Below are positions 1-6,399 of a stretch of DNA of 9,102 bases, piece by piece. Source of the DNA: Verrucomicrobiota bacterium (GTDB lineage Bacteria; Verrucomicrobiota; Verrucomicrobiia; Chthoniobacterales; Terrimicrobiaceae); the NCBI GenBank assembly GCA_026398285.1, contig JAPLTI010000245.1, positions 1 through 9,102 of the forward strand. The letters are read 5' to 3'. The translations under genes were made by a program, and so were the position numbers. How positions within the stretch are numbered: the first letter of the stretch is position 1; each line of letters opens with the position of its first letter. A model generated the notes under the pieces. That model saw only the letters and a program-made list of their open reading frames with translations, did not search any database and was not told the origin of the DNA.

Positions 1-2
1 AA

Positions 3-1012
<1,010 letters not shown>

Positions 1013-1016
<4 letters not shown>

Positions 1017-1033
1017 GCCTGCTCAGACAGGCT
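1013..1033. terminator. Overlapping inverted repeats at the convergent gene ends (possible bidirectional terminator)
   Basis: Two alternative inverted repeats overlap here: CTGAGC-CT-GCTCAG (1013-1026) and AGCCTG-CTCAGA-CAGGCT (1016-1033). Together they contain both stop codons, TGA at 1014-1016 of gcvP and TGA of the minus-strand gene (TCA at 1023-1025). The second can form a 6-bp, 6-base-loop hairpin on either transcript. There is no T-tract on either side, so classical intrinsic termination is doubtful; it is listed because it is the only candidate end signal for both genes. Confidence 0.3.
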
Positions 1034-1775
1034 GGGTGCCTTTGCAGTCGGGATATTTCGTGCAGCCCCAAAATTGCTGCCCGGCATTCTTGCCGCTTTT
1101 CGCGGTGCGAAGGGCCATGAGCGAACTGCACTGCGGGCACTTGGGAAGATCGGTCGGATCAGTCCGATCAGGCGGATCCGACCGATCTTGTTCTTTGCGG
1201 TGGGCGAGCCTTGCTGTCGCAAGTTGCTCGGAGTAGCCGCCTTCAACAAAGCCCTTTTCGAGCGCGGCGATCTGGCGGTCGAGGAGGAAGTTCGCCTGGT
1301 TTATCAGGCAGATGAGTGCGTTCGCGCGGATCGCGGGGTCGTTGCTTTCGAGCCAGCGTGCATAGAGCGCAAAGCGCTGCTCGTCGTTGAGATCGGTCAG
1401 ATCCGCCTGATCCGAGCGATCTTTTCGGAACTCCTGCGGGACACGCCGCACGGCGCTGGCTTCCTTGCTGTCGGGATCCCATTGCGGGAGTCGCCGTTGG
1501 CGCAGGTAGTCTTCGTAGTCCAGTAGAAGCTCGTCCAAGCTGGAGCGTGCGACATTCACCAAGCGCAGCTCGGTCTGCGATGATGTCGCCGAAGCCCGAC
1601 TGCCTTCGGCGATGTTTTGGCGGCCGCTGCGGGCGGCTTGGATCATCTGGTCCACAGTGCGCGAGCGGGCATCCAGGAACTTTTCGCAGAACCACACCGT
1701 CGCATCGTAGATGATCGTCGTTGTTTGAAAGCTCGCGGTGTCACGGTAACCACCACTTGGGCGCAATTTTTTCAT
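1023..1775 (-). CDS. Four-helix-bundle protein with 'suffix' domain and C-terminal zinc ribbon (250 aa)
   Basis: Three parts are visible. Residues about 8-95 form a four-helix-bundle domain of the 23S rRNA intervening-sequence-protein type (IIYDATVWFCEKF, DQMIQAARSGRQNIAEGS, ELRLVNVARSSLDELLLDYEDYL). Residues about 129-195 are a second helical region (DEQRFALYARWLE, NALICLINQANFLLDRQI) matching what is known as the four helix bundle suffix domain. Residues 211-247 are a topoisomerase-type zinc ribbon with Cys213, Cys216, Cys238 and Cys244. The linkers (119-128 and 197-209) are Asp/Arg/Ser/Thr-rich with Asp every third residue. The cellular role is unknown to me; a nucleic-acid contact through the zinc ribbon is plausible inference. 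I place the start at ATG 1775-1773 because homology begins there; the frame stays open to 2255, but that extension runs antisense through the kinase gene and resembles nothing. No good ribosome-binding site precedes the start. The 3' end lies six bases from the gcvP stop. Confidence 0.88.
   Translation of the reverse strand: MKKLRPSGGYRDTASFQTTTIIYDATVWFCEKFLDARSRTVDQMIQAARSGRQNIAEGSRASATSSQTELRLVNVARSSLDELLLDYEDYLRQRRLPQWDPDSKEASAVRRVPQEFRKDRSDQADLTDLNDEQRFALYARWLESNDPAIRANALICLINQANFLLDRQIAALEKGFVEGGYSEQLATARLAHRKEQDRSDPPDRTDPTDLPKCPQCSSLMALRTAKSGKNAGQQFWGCTKYPDCKGTQPV
1146..1189. repeat. Palindromic GATC-periodic element A (inside the four-helix-bundle gene)
   Basis: A perfect 15-bp inverted repeat, AAGATCGGTCGGATC at 1146-1160 and its reverse complement at 1175-1189, encloses a 14-base loop. 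GATC occurs five times at exactly 9-bp steps (1148, 1157, 1166, 1175, 1184). On the minus strand it is read in frame as Asp-x-x-Asp repeats (residues 197-209), forming the linker between the suffix domain and the zinc ribbon. It resembles element B at 1391-1421 when one of them is reverse-complemented (23 of 25 aligned bases identical). It could be a REP-like palindrome tolerated in a flexible linker, or a simple in-frame repeat expansion. Confidence 0.8.
1391..1421. repeat. Palindromic GATC-periodic element B (inside the four-helix-bundle gene)
   Basis: An imperfect inverted repeat: the 13-base arms GATCGGTCAGATC (1391-1403) and GATCCGAGCGATC (1409-1421) are complementary at 11 of 13 positions around a 5-base loop, CGCCT. 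Four GATC copies lie at 9-bp steps (1391, 1400, 1409, 1418). On the minus strand it is translated as residues 119-128, the linker between the four-helix bundle and the suffix domain. It shares the core GATCCGCCTGATC with the reverse complement of element A. Confidence 0.75.
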
Positions 1776-1777
1776 GG

Positions 1778-1844
1778 GTTCAAGTTTGCAAGGTGTTCGC
1801 GTGTCGTCTGCGTTCAACAAAAATATTGTGAACATATCGTTCAC
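1778..1844. promoter_or_regulatory. Cluster of GTTC/GAAC half-sites in the divergent intergenic region; includes inverted repeat GTGAAC-N5-GTTCAC
   Basis: GTTC starts at 1778, 1795, 1812 and 1839, and inverted as TGAAC at 1829-1833. The first four units (1778, 1795, 1812, 1829) are spaced exactly 17 bp apart. The last two form a perfect inverted repeat, GTGAAC-ATATC-GTTCAC (1828-1844). The cluster lies just upstream of the four-helix-bundle start (1775) and 46 bases before the kinase start (1890), where an operator for one or both genes would be expected. It resembles a Gram-positive-type LexA box only loosely, since the spacer is 5 rather than 4 bases. No convincing -35/-10 pair could be assigned in either direction. 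Confidence 0.4.
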
Positions 1845-1889
1845 CGTCTCCGGACTGCTGAGCCGCAGTGGATTTGCCATCACTCCTGC

Positions 1890-3248
1890 ATGGCTGATGT
1901 TGTGTTGAAACACCACCGAATGAGAGAGTTTGTTTACAGAATACCAAAGAAGCGTCTTGAGGCCGTGGCCGCGACTGCTTTTGCCGTGATGATGCTGCTC
2001 TTTGCAGCAGACAGCTGGTTCTCCCATGTGACGAGCCGGAACCTGCTCGATTCGATCGTCTGGGTTGACAAAAAACACAGCCAACTTGATCTGGCGAAGG
2101 AGGTGCAACTCGAACTCCGCGAAGCCGAGTCCGCGCTCCGCAGCTATGTCATTACAGGCAACTCCGCTAAGCGTGACGAATATCTCAAAAAGTCGTCCAC
2201 CATCATGGACGAGCGTTTTGAAAATCTGCTCGGAACGGCTGCGGGTGATTACCAAACCCTCCGCGCGCTGGACCGGATCGGGGAGTTAATTCGACGCTGG
2301 CTGGAACTCTTGAACGAGTCCCACATGGCCTATGAAACCGGTTCCGGCGGCCAGAATCCGATTCATCGCAGGGGCGACATCGTCATGCAGCAGATCACGG
2401 CGGCATTTCAGGAGTTCGTGGTCGAGCAGCATCAAATCCTGCAGGCGCGCATCTTGGAGCGGAAGAACGAAGCCGAGCAGCTCATGCATGCCATGGTGGC
2501 CAGTGGTGTGTTGGCGGTGGCCATTGCCACGCTGGCTCTGACCGTGATTGTGCGCGGTCTCTACCGCCATCGCGAAGCCGAGGAAAAAAGCCGGGCTAGT
2601 TTGGAGGAGAAGGAAAATCTTTTGAAAGAAATCCACCACCGGGTGAAGAACAATCTCCAAATCATTTCCAGCATCCTTCTGCTGCAGGCCTCCAAATTGA
2701 AGGACGCCGAAGCGGCCGAGATTTTTGCCGAGTGCCGGGAGCGGATTCAATTCATGGCCCGCCTGCACGAGCAGCTCTACACCTCCGGAAATCTTCAGCG
2801 CATCGAGTTTGGAAAGAATCTCTCCGAAATCGCCGAGTCGCTTCTGCATTCCCACTCGCCAAGCGGATGCCAGCTCACACTGGTGAAGCGAATCGATCCG
2901 CTCGTTCTTGATGTCGACACCTCGCAAGTTCTAGGCCTGCTTGCCACCGAATTGCTTTTGAATTCGCTCAAGCATGCGTTCGCCGGACGCAAGACGGGTA
3001 TCATTCGTGTGGAGCTGCAGAGCGGCCCGAAAAATACAATGGTCATCAGTGACAATGGCATCGGCCTGCCGCCCAATTTCGAGAGTGTGAAAAGCGGCCG
3101 CATGGGAATGAATCTCGCGCATGCCCTCGCAAAACAAATTCGCGGCGAGGCCGTGATTTCCAACAACCCTGAAGGAGGAACCTGCGTGTCGGTGGGGTTT
3201 TCTCTTGAGCCCACCTTGAAAACGGAGCCGGCGGGTCGAAATTCCTAA
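1890..3248 (+). CDS. Membrane-bound CHASE3 / HisKA_2 sensor histidine kinase (452 aa)
   Basis: Two-component sensor kinase of the HisKA_2 class. Residues about 23-41 form a first membrane helix after a basic N terminus. Residues about 45-195 are an extracytoplasmic helical CHASE3-type sensor (ELREAESALRSYVITGN, then a long coiled region). Residues about 202-224 are a second membrane helix. The phosphoacceptor motif KEIHHRVKNNLQ is at 246-257, with His250 (before RVKN) the likely site and His249 the alternative. The ATP-binding domain shows an N-box around ELLLNSLKHAF (Asn358), DNGIG at 388-392 and a glycine-rich lid, SGRMGMNL, at 402-409. The ligand is unknown; CHASE3 ligands generally are. 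The frame is open from 1617, but that extension is antisense to the neighbouring gene. I chose ATG 1890; ATG 1920 (MREFVYRIPKKR) is an equally good alternative giving 442 aa. Neither has a clear ribosome-binding site. Confidence 0.9.
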   Translation: MADVVLKHHRMREFVYRIPKKRLEAVAATAFAVMMLLFAADSWFSHVTSRNLLDSIVWVDKKHSQLDLAKEVQLELREAESALRSYVITGNSAKRDEYLKKSSTIMDERFENLLGTAAGDYQTLRALDRIGELIRRWLELLNESHMAYETGSGGQNPIHRRGDIVMQQITAAFQEFVVEQHQILQARILERKNEAEQLMHAMVASGVLAVAIATLALTVIVRGLYRHREAEEKSRASLEEKENLLKEIHHRVKNNLQIISSILLLQASKLKDAEAAEIFAECRERIQFMARLHEQLYTSGNLQRIEFGKNLSEIAESLLHSHSPSGCQLTLVKRIDPLVLDVDTSQVLGLLATELLLNSLKHAFAGRKTGIIRVELQSGPKNTMVISDNGIGLPPNFESVKSGRMGMNLAHALAKQIRGEAVISNNPEGGTCVSVGFSLEPTLKTEPAGRNS

Positions 3249-3249
3249 T

Positions 3250-3657
3250 ATGGAACCGACACGCATTTTAATCGCCGAGGACGAGGCGATCACCGCCACC
3301 GCACTGAAAAGCGAACTTGTCTCGCTTGGCTACAAAGTGGTGGGAATCACGGACACCGCTGAGGATGTCGTCCGCGCCGCTGGCGAGTTGAAGCCGGATG
3401 TCGTCTTCATGGACATCACCTTGAAAGGCGTGCTCGACGGCATCACCGCCGCTGTGGCCATTCGGGGTCGGACTGGTGCGCCGGTTGTTTTTCTCACGGC
3501 ACATGCGGATGAAAAAACCATGAAGCGCTCGGTTTTTGCGGGGCCATTCGAATACATCCTGAAACCGTTTACTCGAAAAGAACTGCAATCTGCCGTGCAA
3601 GCATCGCTTCAAAAACGCCAGGCGGAACTGGAAGATCGCGCCGTGCTCCAACGCTGA
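3250..3657 (+). CDS. Stand-alone response regulator receiver protein (135 aa)
   Basis: A single CheY-like receiver domain. The acidic pocket is Glu10/Asp11 (LIAEDE), the phosphoacceptor is Asp55 (VVFMDITLKG), and the switch residues are Thr83 (FLTAHAD) and Lys105 (ILKPF). About 15 residues follow the domain (QKRQAELEDR), too few for a DNA-binding or ANTAR output domain. The ATG comes one base after the kinase stop codon (TAA, T, ATG), with no Shine-Dalgarno motif, so translation is probably coupled and this is very likely the cognate partner of the kinase. The DGITAAVAIR and PFEYILKPF motifs belong to the receiver subfamily usually paired with HisKA_2/HWE kinases. Without an output domain it must act through protein contacts, as a phosphate relay or sink, or on another regulator outside the window. 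Confidence 0.93.
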   Translation: MEPTRILIAEDEAITATALKSELVSLGYKVVGITDTAEDVVRAAGELKPDVVFMDITLKGVLDGITAAVAIRGRTGAPVVFLTAHADEKTMKRSVFAGPFEYILKPFTRKELQSAVQASLQKRQAELEDRAVLQR

Positions 3658-3683
3658 CAGTCAATCCCGGCCTCGCTTTTGCT

Positions 3684-3690
3684 GGGAGGA
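3684..3690 (+). promoter_or_regulatory. Shine-Dalgarno-like GGGAGGA upstream of copA, unusually distant
   Basis: GGGAGGA at 3684-3690 is one of the few purine-rich anti-SD matches in the window, but it lies 18 bases before ATG 3709, further than the usual 5-10. An in-frame TAA (3706-3708) directly precedes the ATG, so no earlier start in that frame can use it. It may be fortuitous, or act after RNA folding. Confidence 0.35.
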
Positions 3691-3708
3691 TCACCAAGCA
3701 TTCCTTAA

Positions 3709-5964
3709 ATGGCAATTGACCCGGTTTGTGGCATGGAGGTGGACGAATCCACCGGACTTCGTGGCGAGCGAGGCGGCGAGGTCTTTTACTTTTGTTGCGA
3801 GCATTGCCGACAAAAGTTTTTGAAGCCCCCGGCTGAGACGAAGCCGGTGCCTCAAAATGCCATCCACACTTGTCCGATGCACCCTGAGATTCGGCAGGAC
3901 CACCCTGGCGATTGTCCGAAGTGTGGCATGGCGCTCGAACCGCTCGAAGTCACTCCGGAGAGTGTGGGAAATGCGGAGTTGGTTGATATGATGCGGCGCT
4001 TTGTGGTGTCTGTTCTTTTTGGTCTGCCGGTCTTTCTTTTGGCAATGTCGCACCTCGTTCCTGCCACGGCGGCCTTCGGTGACAGCGAACTCTCGCGCTG
4101 GGCGCAATTCCTCCTCGCCACGCCTGTGGTCTGCTGGTGCGGATTCCCGTTTTTTCTGCGTGGGTGGCGCTCGGTTTCAAGCGGGCATTGGAATATGTTC
4201 ACGCTCATTTCGCTCGGTGTGGGCGCGGCTTTTCTCATGAGCGCGGCGGCCATGCTGGTTCCGGATTTTTTTCCCCATTCGTTGCGGCATGGCGGGAAGA
4301 TGCCTGTTTACTTCGAGTCGGCTACAGCGATTGTCGCCCTCGTCCTTCTGGGGCAGGTCCTCGAACTGCGAGCAAGGGCCAGAACAGGCGGCGCAATCCG
4401 CGCTTTGCTGAATCTCACTCCGCACGTTGCGCGCAAACTCACGGATGCCGGAGATTTGGAAATCCCCCTCGCGCAAGTCCAAGTGGGCGACCGCTTGCGC
4501 GTTGTGCCAGGCGGCAGCGTGCCTGTGGATGGTATACTCATCGATGGCCACTCAAGCGTCGATGAGTCGATGATCACTGGCGAGTCGCTGCCAGTAGAAA
4601 AAAACGCGGGCGACAAGATTTCGGCCGGCACTTTGAATGGCTCTGGGACATTCGTTATGCGCGCCGAGCGGATTGGTGCCGACACACTCCTCGGCCGCAT
4701 TGTGCAAAGCGTCGCGGAAGCCCAGCGCACACGCGCGCCGATTCAGGGTCTTGCTGACAAAGTGGCGGGAATTTTTGTTCCAGTCGTGCTTGCAGTTTCA
4801 ATCCTCACATTCATTGCGTGGACCTGGTTCGGCCCGGAGCCGAGGCTCGCCCATGCCATCGTGAATGCCGTGGCCGTCCTGATCATTGCTTGCCCGTGCG
4901 CTCTCGGCCTCGCTACACCGATGTCCATCATGGTCGCCGTGGGGCGCGGTGCCCGCGAGGGCGTGCTGGTGAAGGATGCCGCTACACTCCAAGAGTTGGA
5001 AAAAGTCACAACGCTGGTAGTGGATAAAACTGGGACCCTCACCGAGGGACACCCCCGGCTTGTCGAAATCATTCCCGTCGATGGCATGGATGCGAAAGAA
5101 TTGCTCCAGCTTGCCGCATCACTCGAGCAAGGCAGCGAGCATCCCCTCGCGGATGCGGTTATGCGTGGCGCGCAGGATATCCCGCTTTTGCCAACGACCA
5201 ACTTCCGCGCTGTGGCGGGCGGGGGCGTGCTCGGGGATGTTGCGGGTCGCAAGATTGTGGTCGGCAAGGCGGAGTTTTTGCGGATCGAAAAAATCACGGG
5301 CCTCGACCAGCTCGAAACTCTGGCAGCAAGGCTACAAGAGGAAGGCAAATCGGTTCTCTTTATCGGAGGCGACGGAATGGCCTATGGGTTGATCGCCGTC
5401 TTCGATCCCATCAAAGCGACAAGCGCCGCCGCGTTGGCTGATCTCCATTCGCTGGGCCTGAAAATCACGATGCTCACGGGTGACAACGAGCGCACGGCTG
5501 CAGCTGTCGCCCGGCAACTCGGGCTGGATTCTTTCGAATCGGGCATCGAGCCCCTCGCCAAGGCGGCGTTCATCAAAAAACTTCGCGCCAACGGGGAATG
5601 CGTAGCCATGGCTGGGGATGGCATCAACGACGCTCCTGCGCTCAGCGAGGCCCATGTTGGGATTGCCATGGGAAATGGAACCGATGTCGCCATCCAAAGT
5701 TCCAGCATCACTCTCGTGAAAGGCGACCTCAGCGGCATCGCCCGGGCCATCCGCTTGAGTCGCGAGACGATGCGGAACATTCGTCAGAATCTTTTCTTTG
5801 CCTTCCTCTACAACGCGCTTGGAATCCCCATAGCGGCGGGTGTGCTTTATCCTTTTTTCGGTCTCTTACTCAGTCCCATTCTGGCCGGTGCCGCCATGAG
5901 CATGAGTTCTGTCTGCGTCATTGCGAATGCGCTGAGACTCGAACGCGCCAAGGGGAATACTTGA
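3709..5964 (+). CDS. copA: Cu(+)-exporting P1B-type ATPase with N-terminal YHS and heavy-metal-binding domains (751 aa)
   Basis: Inner-membrane pump that uses ATP to export Cu(+) (family knowledge). The N terminus has a YHS domain (DPVCGMEV at 4-11, Cys29/Cys30/Cys33) and a short heavy-metal-binding domain (HTCPMHPEI and DCPKCGMALEP, 53-78) in place of the usual ferredoxin-like HMA domain. The P-type core is complete: TGES at 290-293, the CPC metal motif at 395-397, phosphorylated Asp439 in DKTGT, SEHPLA at 476-481, GDGIND at 636-641. Copper specificity follows from Tyr701-Asn702 and Met730/Ser734 in the last two membrane helices; their spacing matches the Cu(+) site of characterised CopA proteins. 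Membrane helices are seen near 96-116, 132-150, 162-184, 200-219, 352-373, 383-405, 694-715 and 718-742. The gene starts 51 bases after the receiver gene and could be co-transcribed with it. Confidence 0.95.
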   Translation: MAIDPVCGMEVDESTGLRGERGGEVFYFCCEHCRQKFLKPPAETKPVPQNAIHTCPMHPEIRQDHPGDCPKCGMALEPLEVTPESVGNAELVDMMRRFVVSVLFGLPVFLLAMSHLVPATAAFGDSELSRWAQFLLATPVVCWCGFPFFLRGWRSVSSGHWNMFTLISLGVGAAFLMSAAAMLVPDFFPHSLRHGGKMPVYFESATAIVALVLLGQVLELRARARTGGAIRALLNLTPHVARKLTDAGDLEIPLAQVQVGDRLRVVPGGSVPVDGILIDGHSSVDESMITGESLPVEKNAGDKISAGTLNGSGTFVMRAERIGADTLLGRIVQSVAEAQRTRAPIQGLADKVAGIFVPVVLAVSILTFIAWTWFGPEPRLAHAIVNAVAVLIIACPCALGLATPMSIMVAVGRGAREGVLVKDAATLQELEKVTTLVVDKTGTLTEGHPRLVEIIPVDGMDAKELLQLAASLEQGSEHPLADAVMRGAQDIPLLPTTNFRAVAGGGVLGDVAGRKIVVGKAEFLRIEKITGLDQLETLAARLQEEGKSVLFIGGDGMAYGLIAVFDPIKATSAAALADLHSLGLKITMLTGDNERTAAAVARQLGLDSFESGIEPLAKAAFIKKLRANGECVAMAGDGINDAPALSEAHVGIAMGNGTDVAIQSSSITLVKGDLSGIARAIRLSRETMRNIRQNLFFAFLYNALGIPIAAGVLYPFFGLLLSPILAGAAMSMSSVCVIANALRLERAKGNT

Positions 5965-6000
5965 TCGCTAAGAAAAATCTCAAAAAATTCAACGAAAGTA

Positions 6001-6028
6001 TTGACTCCCCACAAAGTTTCCCTACTTT
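6001..6028 (+). promoter_or_regulatory. Candidate sigma-70-type promoter of rpmB
   Basis: TTGACT (6001-6006) matches five of six bases of the -35 consensus. After a 16-base spacer comes TACTTT (6023-6028), which fits the relaxed -10 form TAnnnT but only three of six consensus bases. The -10 ends 14 bases before the rpmB ATG, implying a transcript leader of only about 7-9 bases. No Shine-Dalgarno motif is present between them. Confidence 0.55.
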
Positions 6029-6042
6029 CGGCCGTCCATCTT

Positions 6043-6309
6043 ATGTCTAGAAAGTGCAGCATCACTGGGGCCAAGCCCGTTCGCGGATCCAAAATCCATC
6101 GTCGCGGTCTCGCGAAGAAAAAAGGCGGTATCGGCATGCACGTCACAGCCGTCACCCCTCGCTACTTCCAGCCGAATCTTAAAACCAAACGCGTCTGGGT
6201 TCCCGAACTCAAAAAGTTTGTGACCGTCAAAGCCACCGCGCGTGCCTTCAAGACGCTCTCGAAAAACGGGGCCTACAAAACCCTGGCTGCTGCCGGATTG
6301 GTCAAATAA
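6043..6309 (+). CDS. rpmB: 50S ribosomal protein bL28 (88 aa)
   Basis: Large-subunit ribosomal protein bL28. MSRKCSITGAKPVRGSKIHRRGLAKKKGG at the N terminus (positions 1-29: SRKC, GAKP, G-x-x-x-HR) and VWVPELKKFVTVKATARAFKTL are typical, and the length of 88 aa is normal. The start ATG 6043 is chosen because conservation begins at MSRKC; the frame is open from a TTG at 6001, but that TTG is the -35 box. Only one cysteine (Cys5) is present, so this is not a four-cysteine zinc-binding form. The gene appears monocistronic, with its own promoter upstream and a strong terminator directly behind; the frequently adjacent rpmG is absent. Confidence 0.96.
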   Translation: MSRKCSITGAKPVRGSKIHRRGLAKKKGGIGMHVTAVTPRYFQPNLKTKRVWVPELKKFVTVKATARAFKTLSKNGAYKTLAAAGLVK

Positions 6310-6334
6310 TCCGCGCCTTCTGCGTTTTCCATCT

Positions 6335-6376
6335 TCTCTCCGTGAGGCACATCCTTACGGAGAGATTTCTTTTTTT
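6335..6376 (+). terminator. Strong intrinsic terminator after rpmB
   Basis: A 13-bp stem (6335-6347 with 6353-6365, including one G-U pair; outer arms TCTCTCCGT and ACGGAGAGA) with the 5-base loop CACAT is followed directly by TTTCTTTTTTT (6366-6376). This is a textbook Rho-independent terminator for the plus strand, 25 bases after the rpmB stop. It ends only 23 bases before the next start codon. Confidence 0.92.
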
Positions 6377-6389
6377 AGATACATGCTTC

Positions 6390-6393
6390 GGAG
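6390..6393 (+). promoter_or_regulatory. Ribosome-binding site of the ABC ATPase gene
   Basis: GGAG at 6390-6393 lies six bases before ATG 6400, which is normal spacing. It decides the start at 6400 over the in-frame ATGs at 6403 and 6445. It is the only well-placed Shine-Dalgarno motif found in the window. Confidence 0.6.
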
Positions 6394-6399
6394 CTTCGC

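Noticed and set aside
1074..1526. 150-codon plus-strand open frame opposite the four-helix-bundle gene
   Set aside because: It is the complement of a well-supported protein with conserved domains and has no recognisable motifs or start signal of its own.
1023..1775. A diversity-generating retroelement, suggested by the Avd-like four-helix bundle
   Set aside because: There is no reverse transcriptase frame, no template/variable repeat pair and no C-type-lectin target in the window; the suffix and zinc-ribbon domains also differ from Avd.
1828..1844. LexA (SOS) box at GTGAAC-ATATC-GTTCAC
   Set aside because: The GAAC and GTTC halves are separated by 5 bases rather than the 4 of the Gram-positive-type box, and neither flanking gene is a DNA-damage gene.
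1617..1889. N-terminal extension of the kinase frame upstream of ATG 1890
   Set aside because: It would overlap the 5' end of the opposing gene, and its translation (Cys/His-rich, no domain) looks like antisense and intergenic readthrough; the membrane helix expected at the start follows ATG 1890/1920.
1776..2255. N-terminal extension of the minus-strand four-helix-bundle frame to a start at 2255 (410 aa)
   Set aside because: The extra 160 residues lie antisense to the kinase's membrane helix and sensor coding region, show no recognisable domain, and the family similarity starts at about residue 8 after ATG 1775.
4536..4567. 9-bp inverted repeat ACTCATCGA ... TCGATGAGT inside copA
   Set aside because: It lies in a conserved coding segment (ILIDGHSSVDESM) where codon constraints explain the sequence; no periodicity or second copy was seen.
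6001..6042. Start of rpmB at TTG 6001
   Set aside because: Those bases form the -35 box of the promoter candidate, and bL28 conservation begins at MSRKC (ATG 6043).
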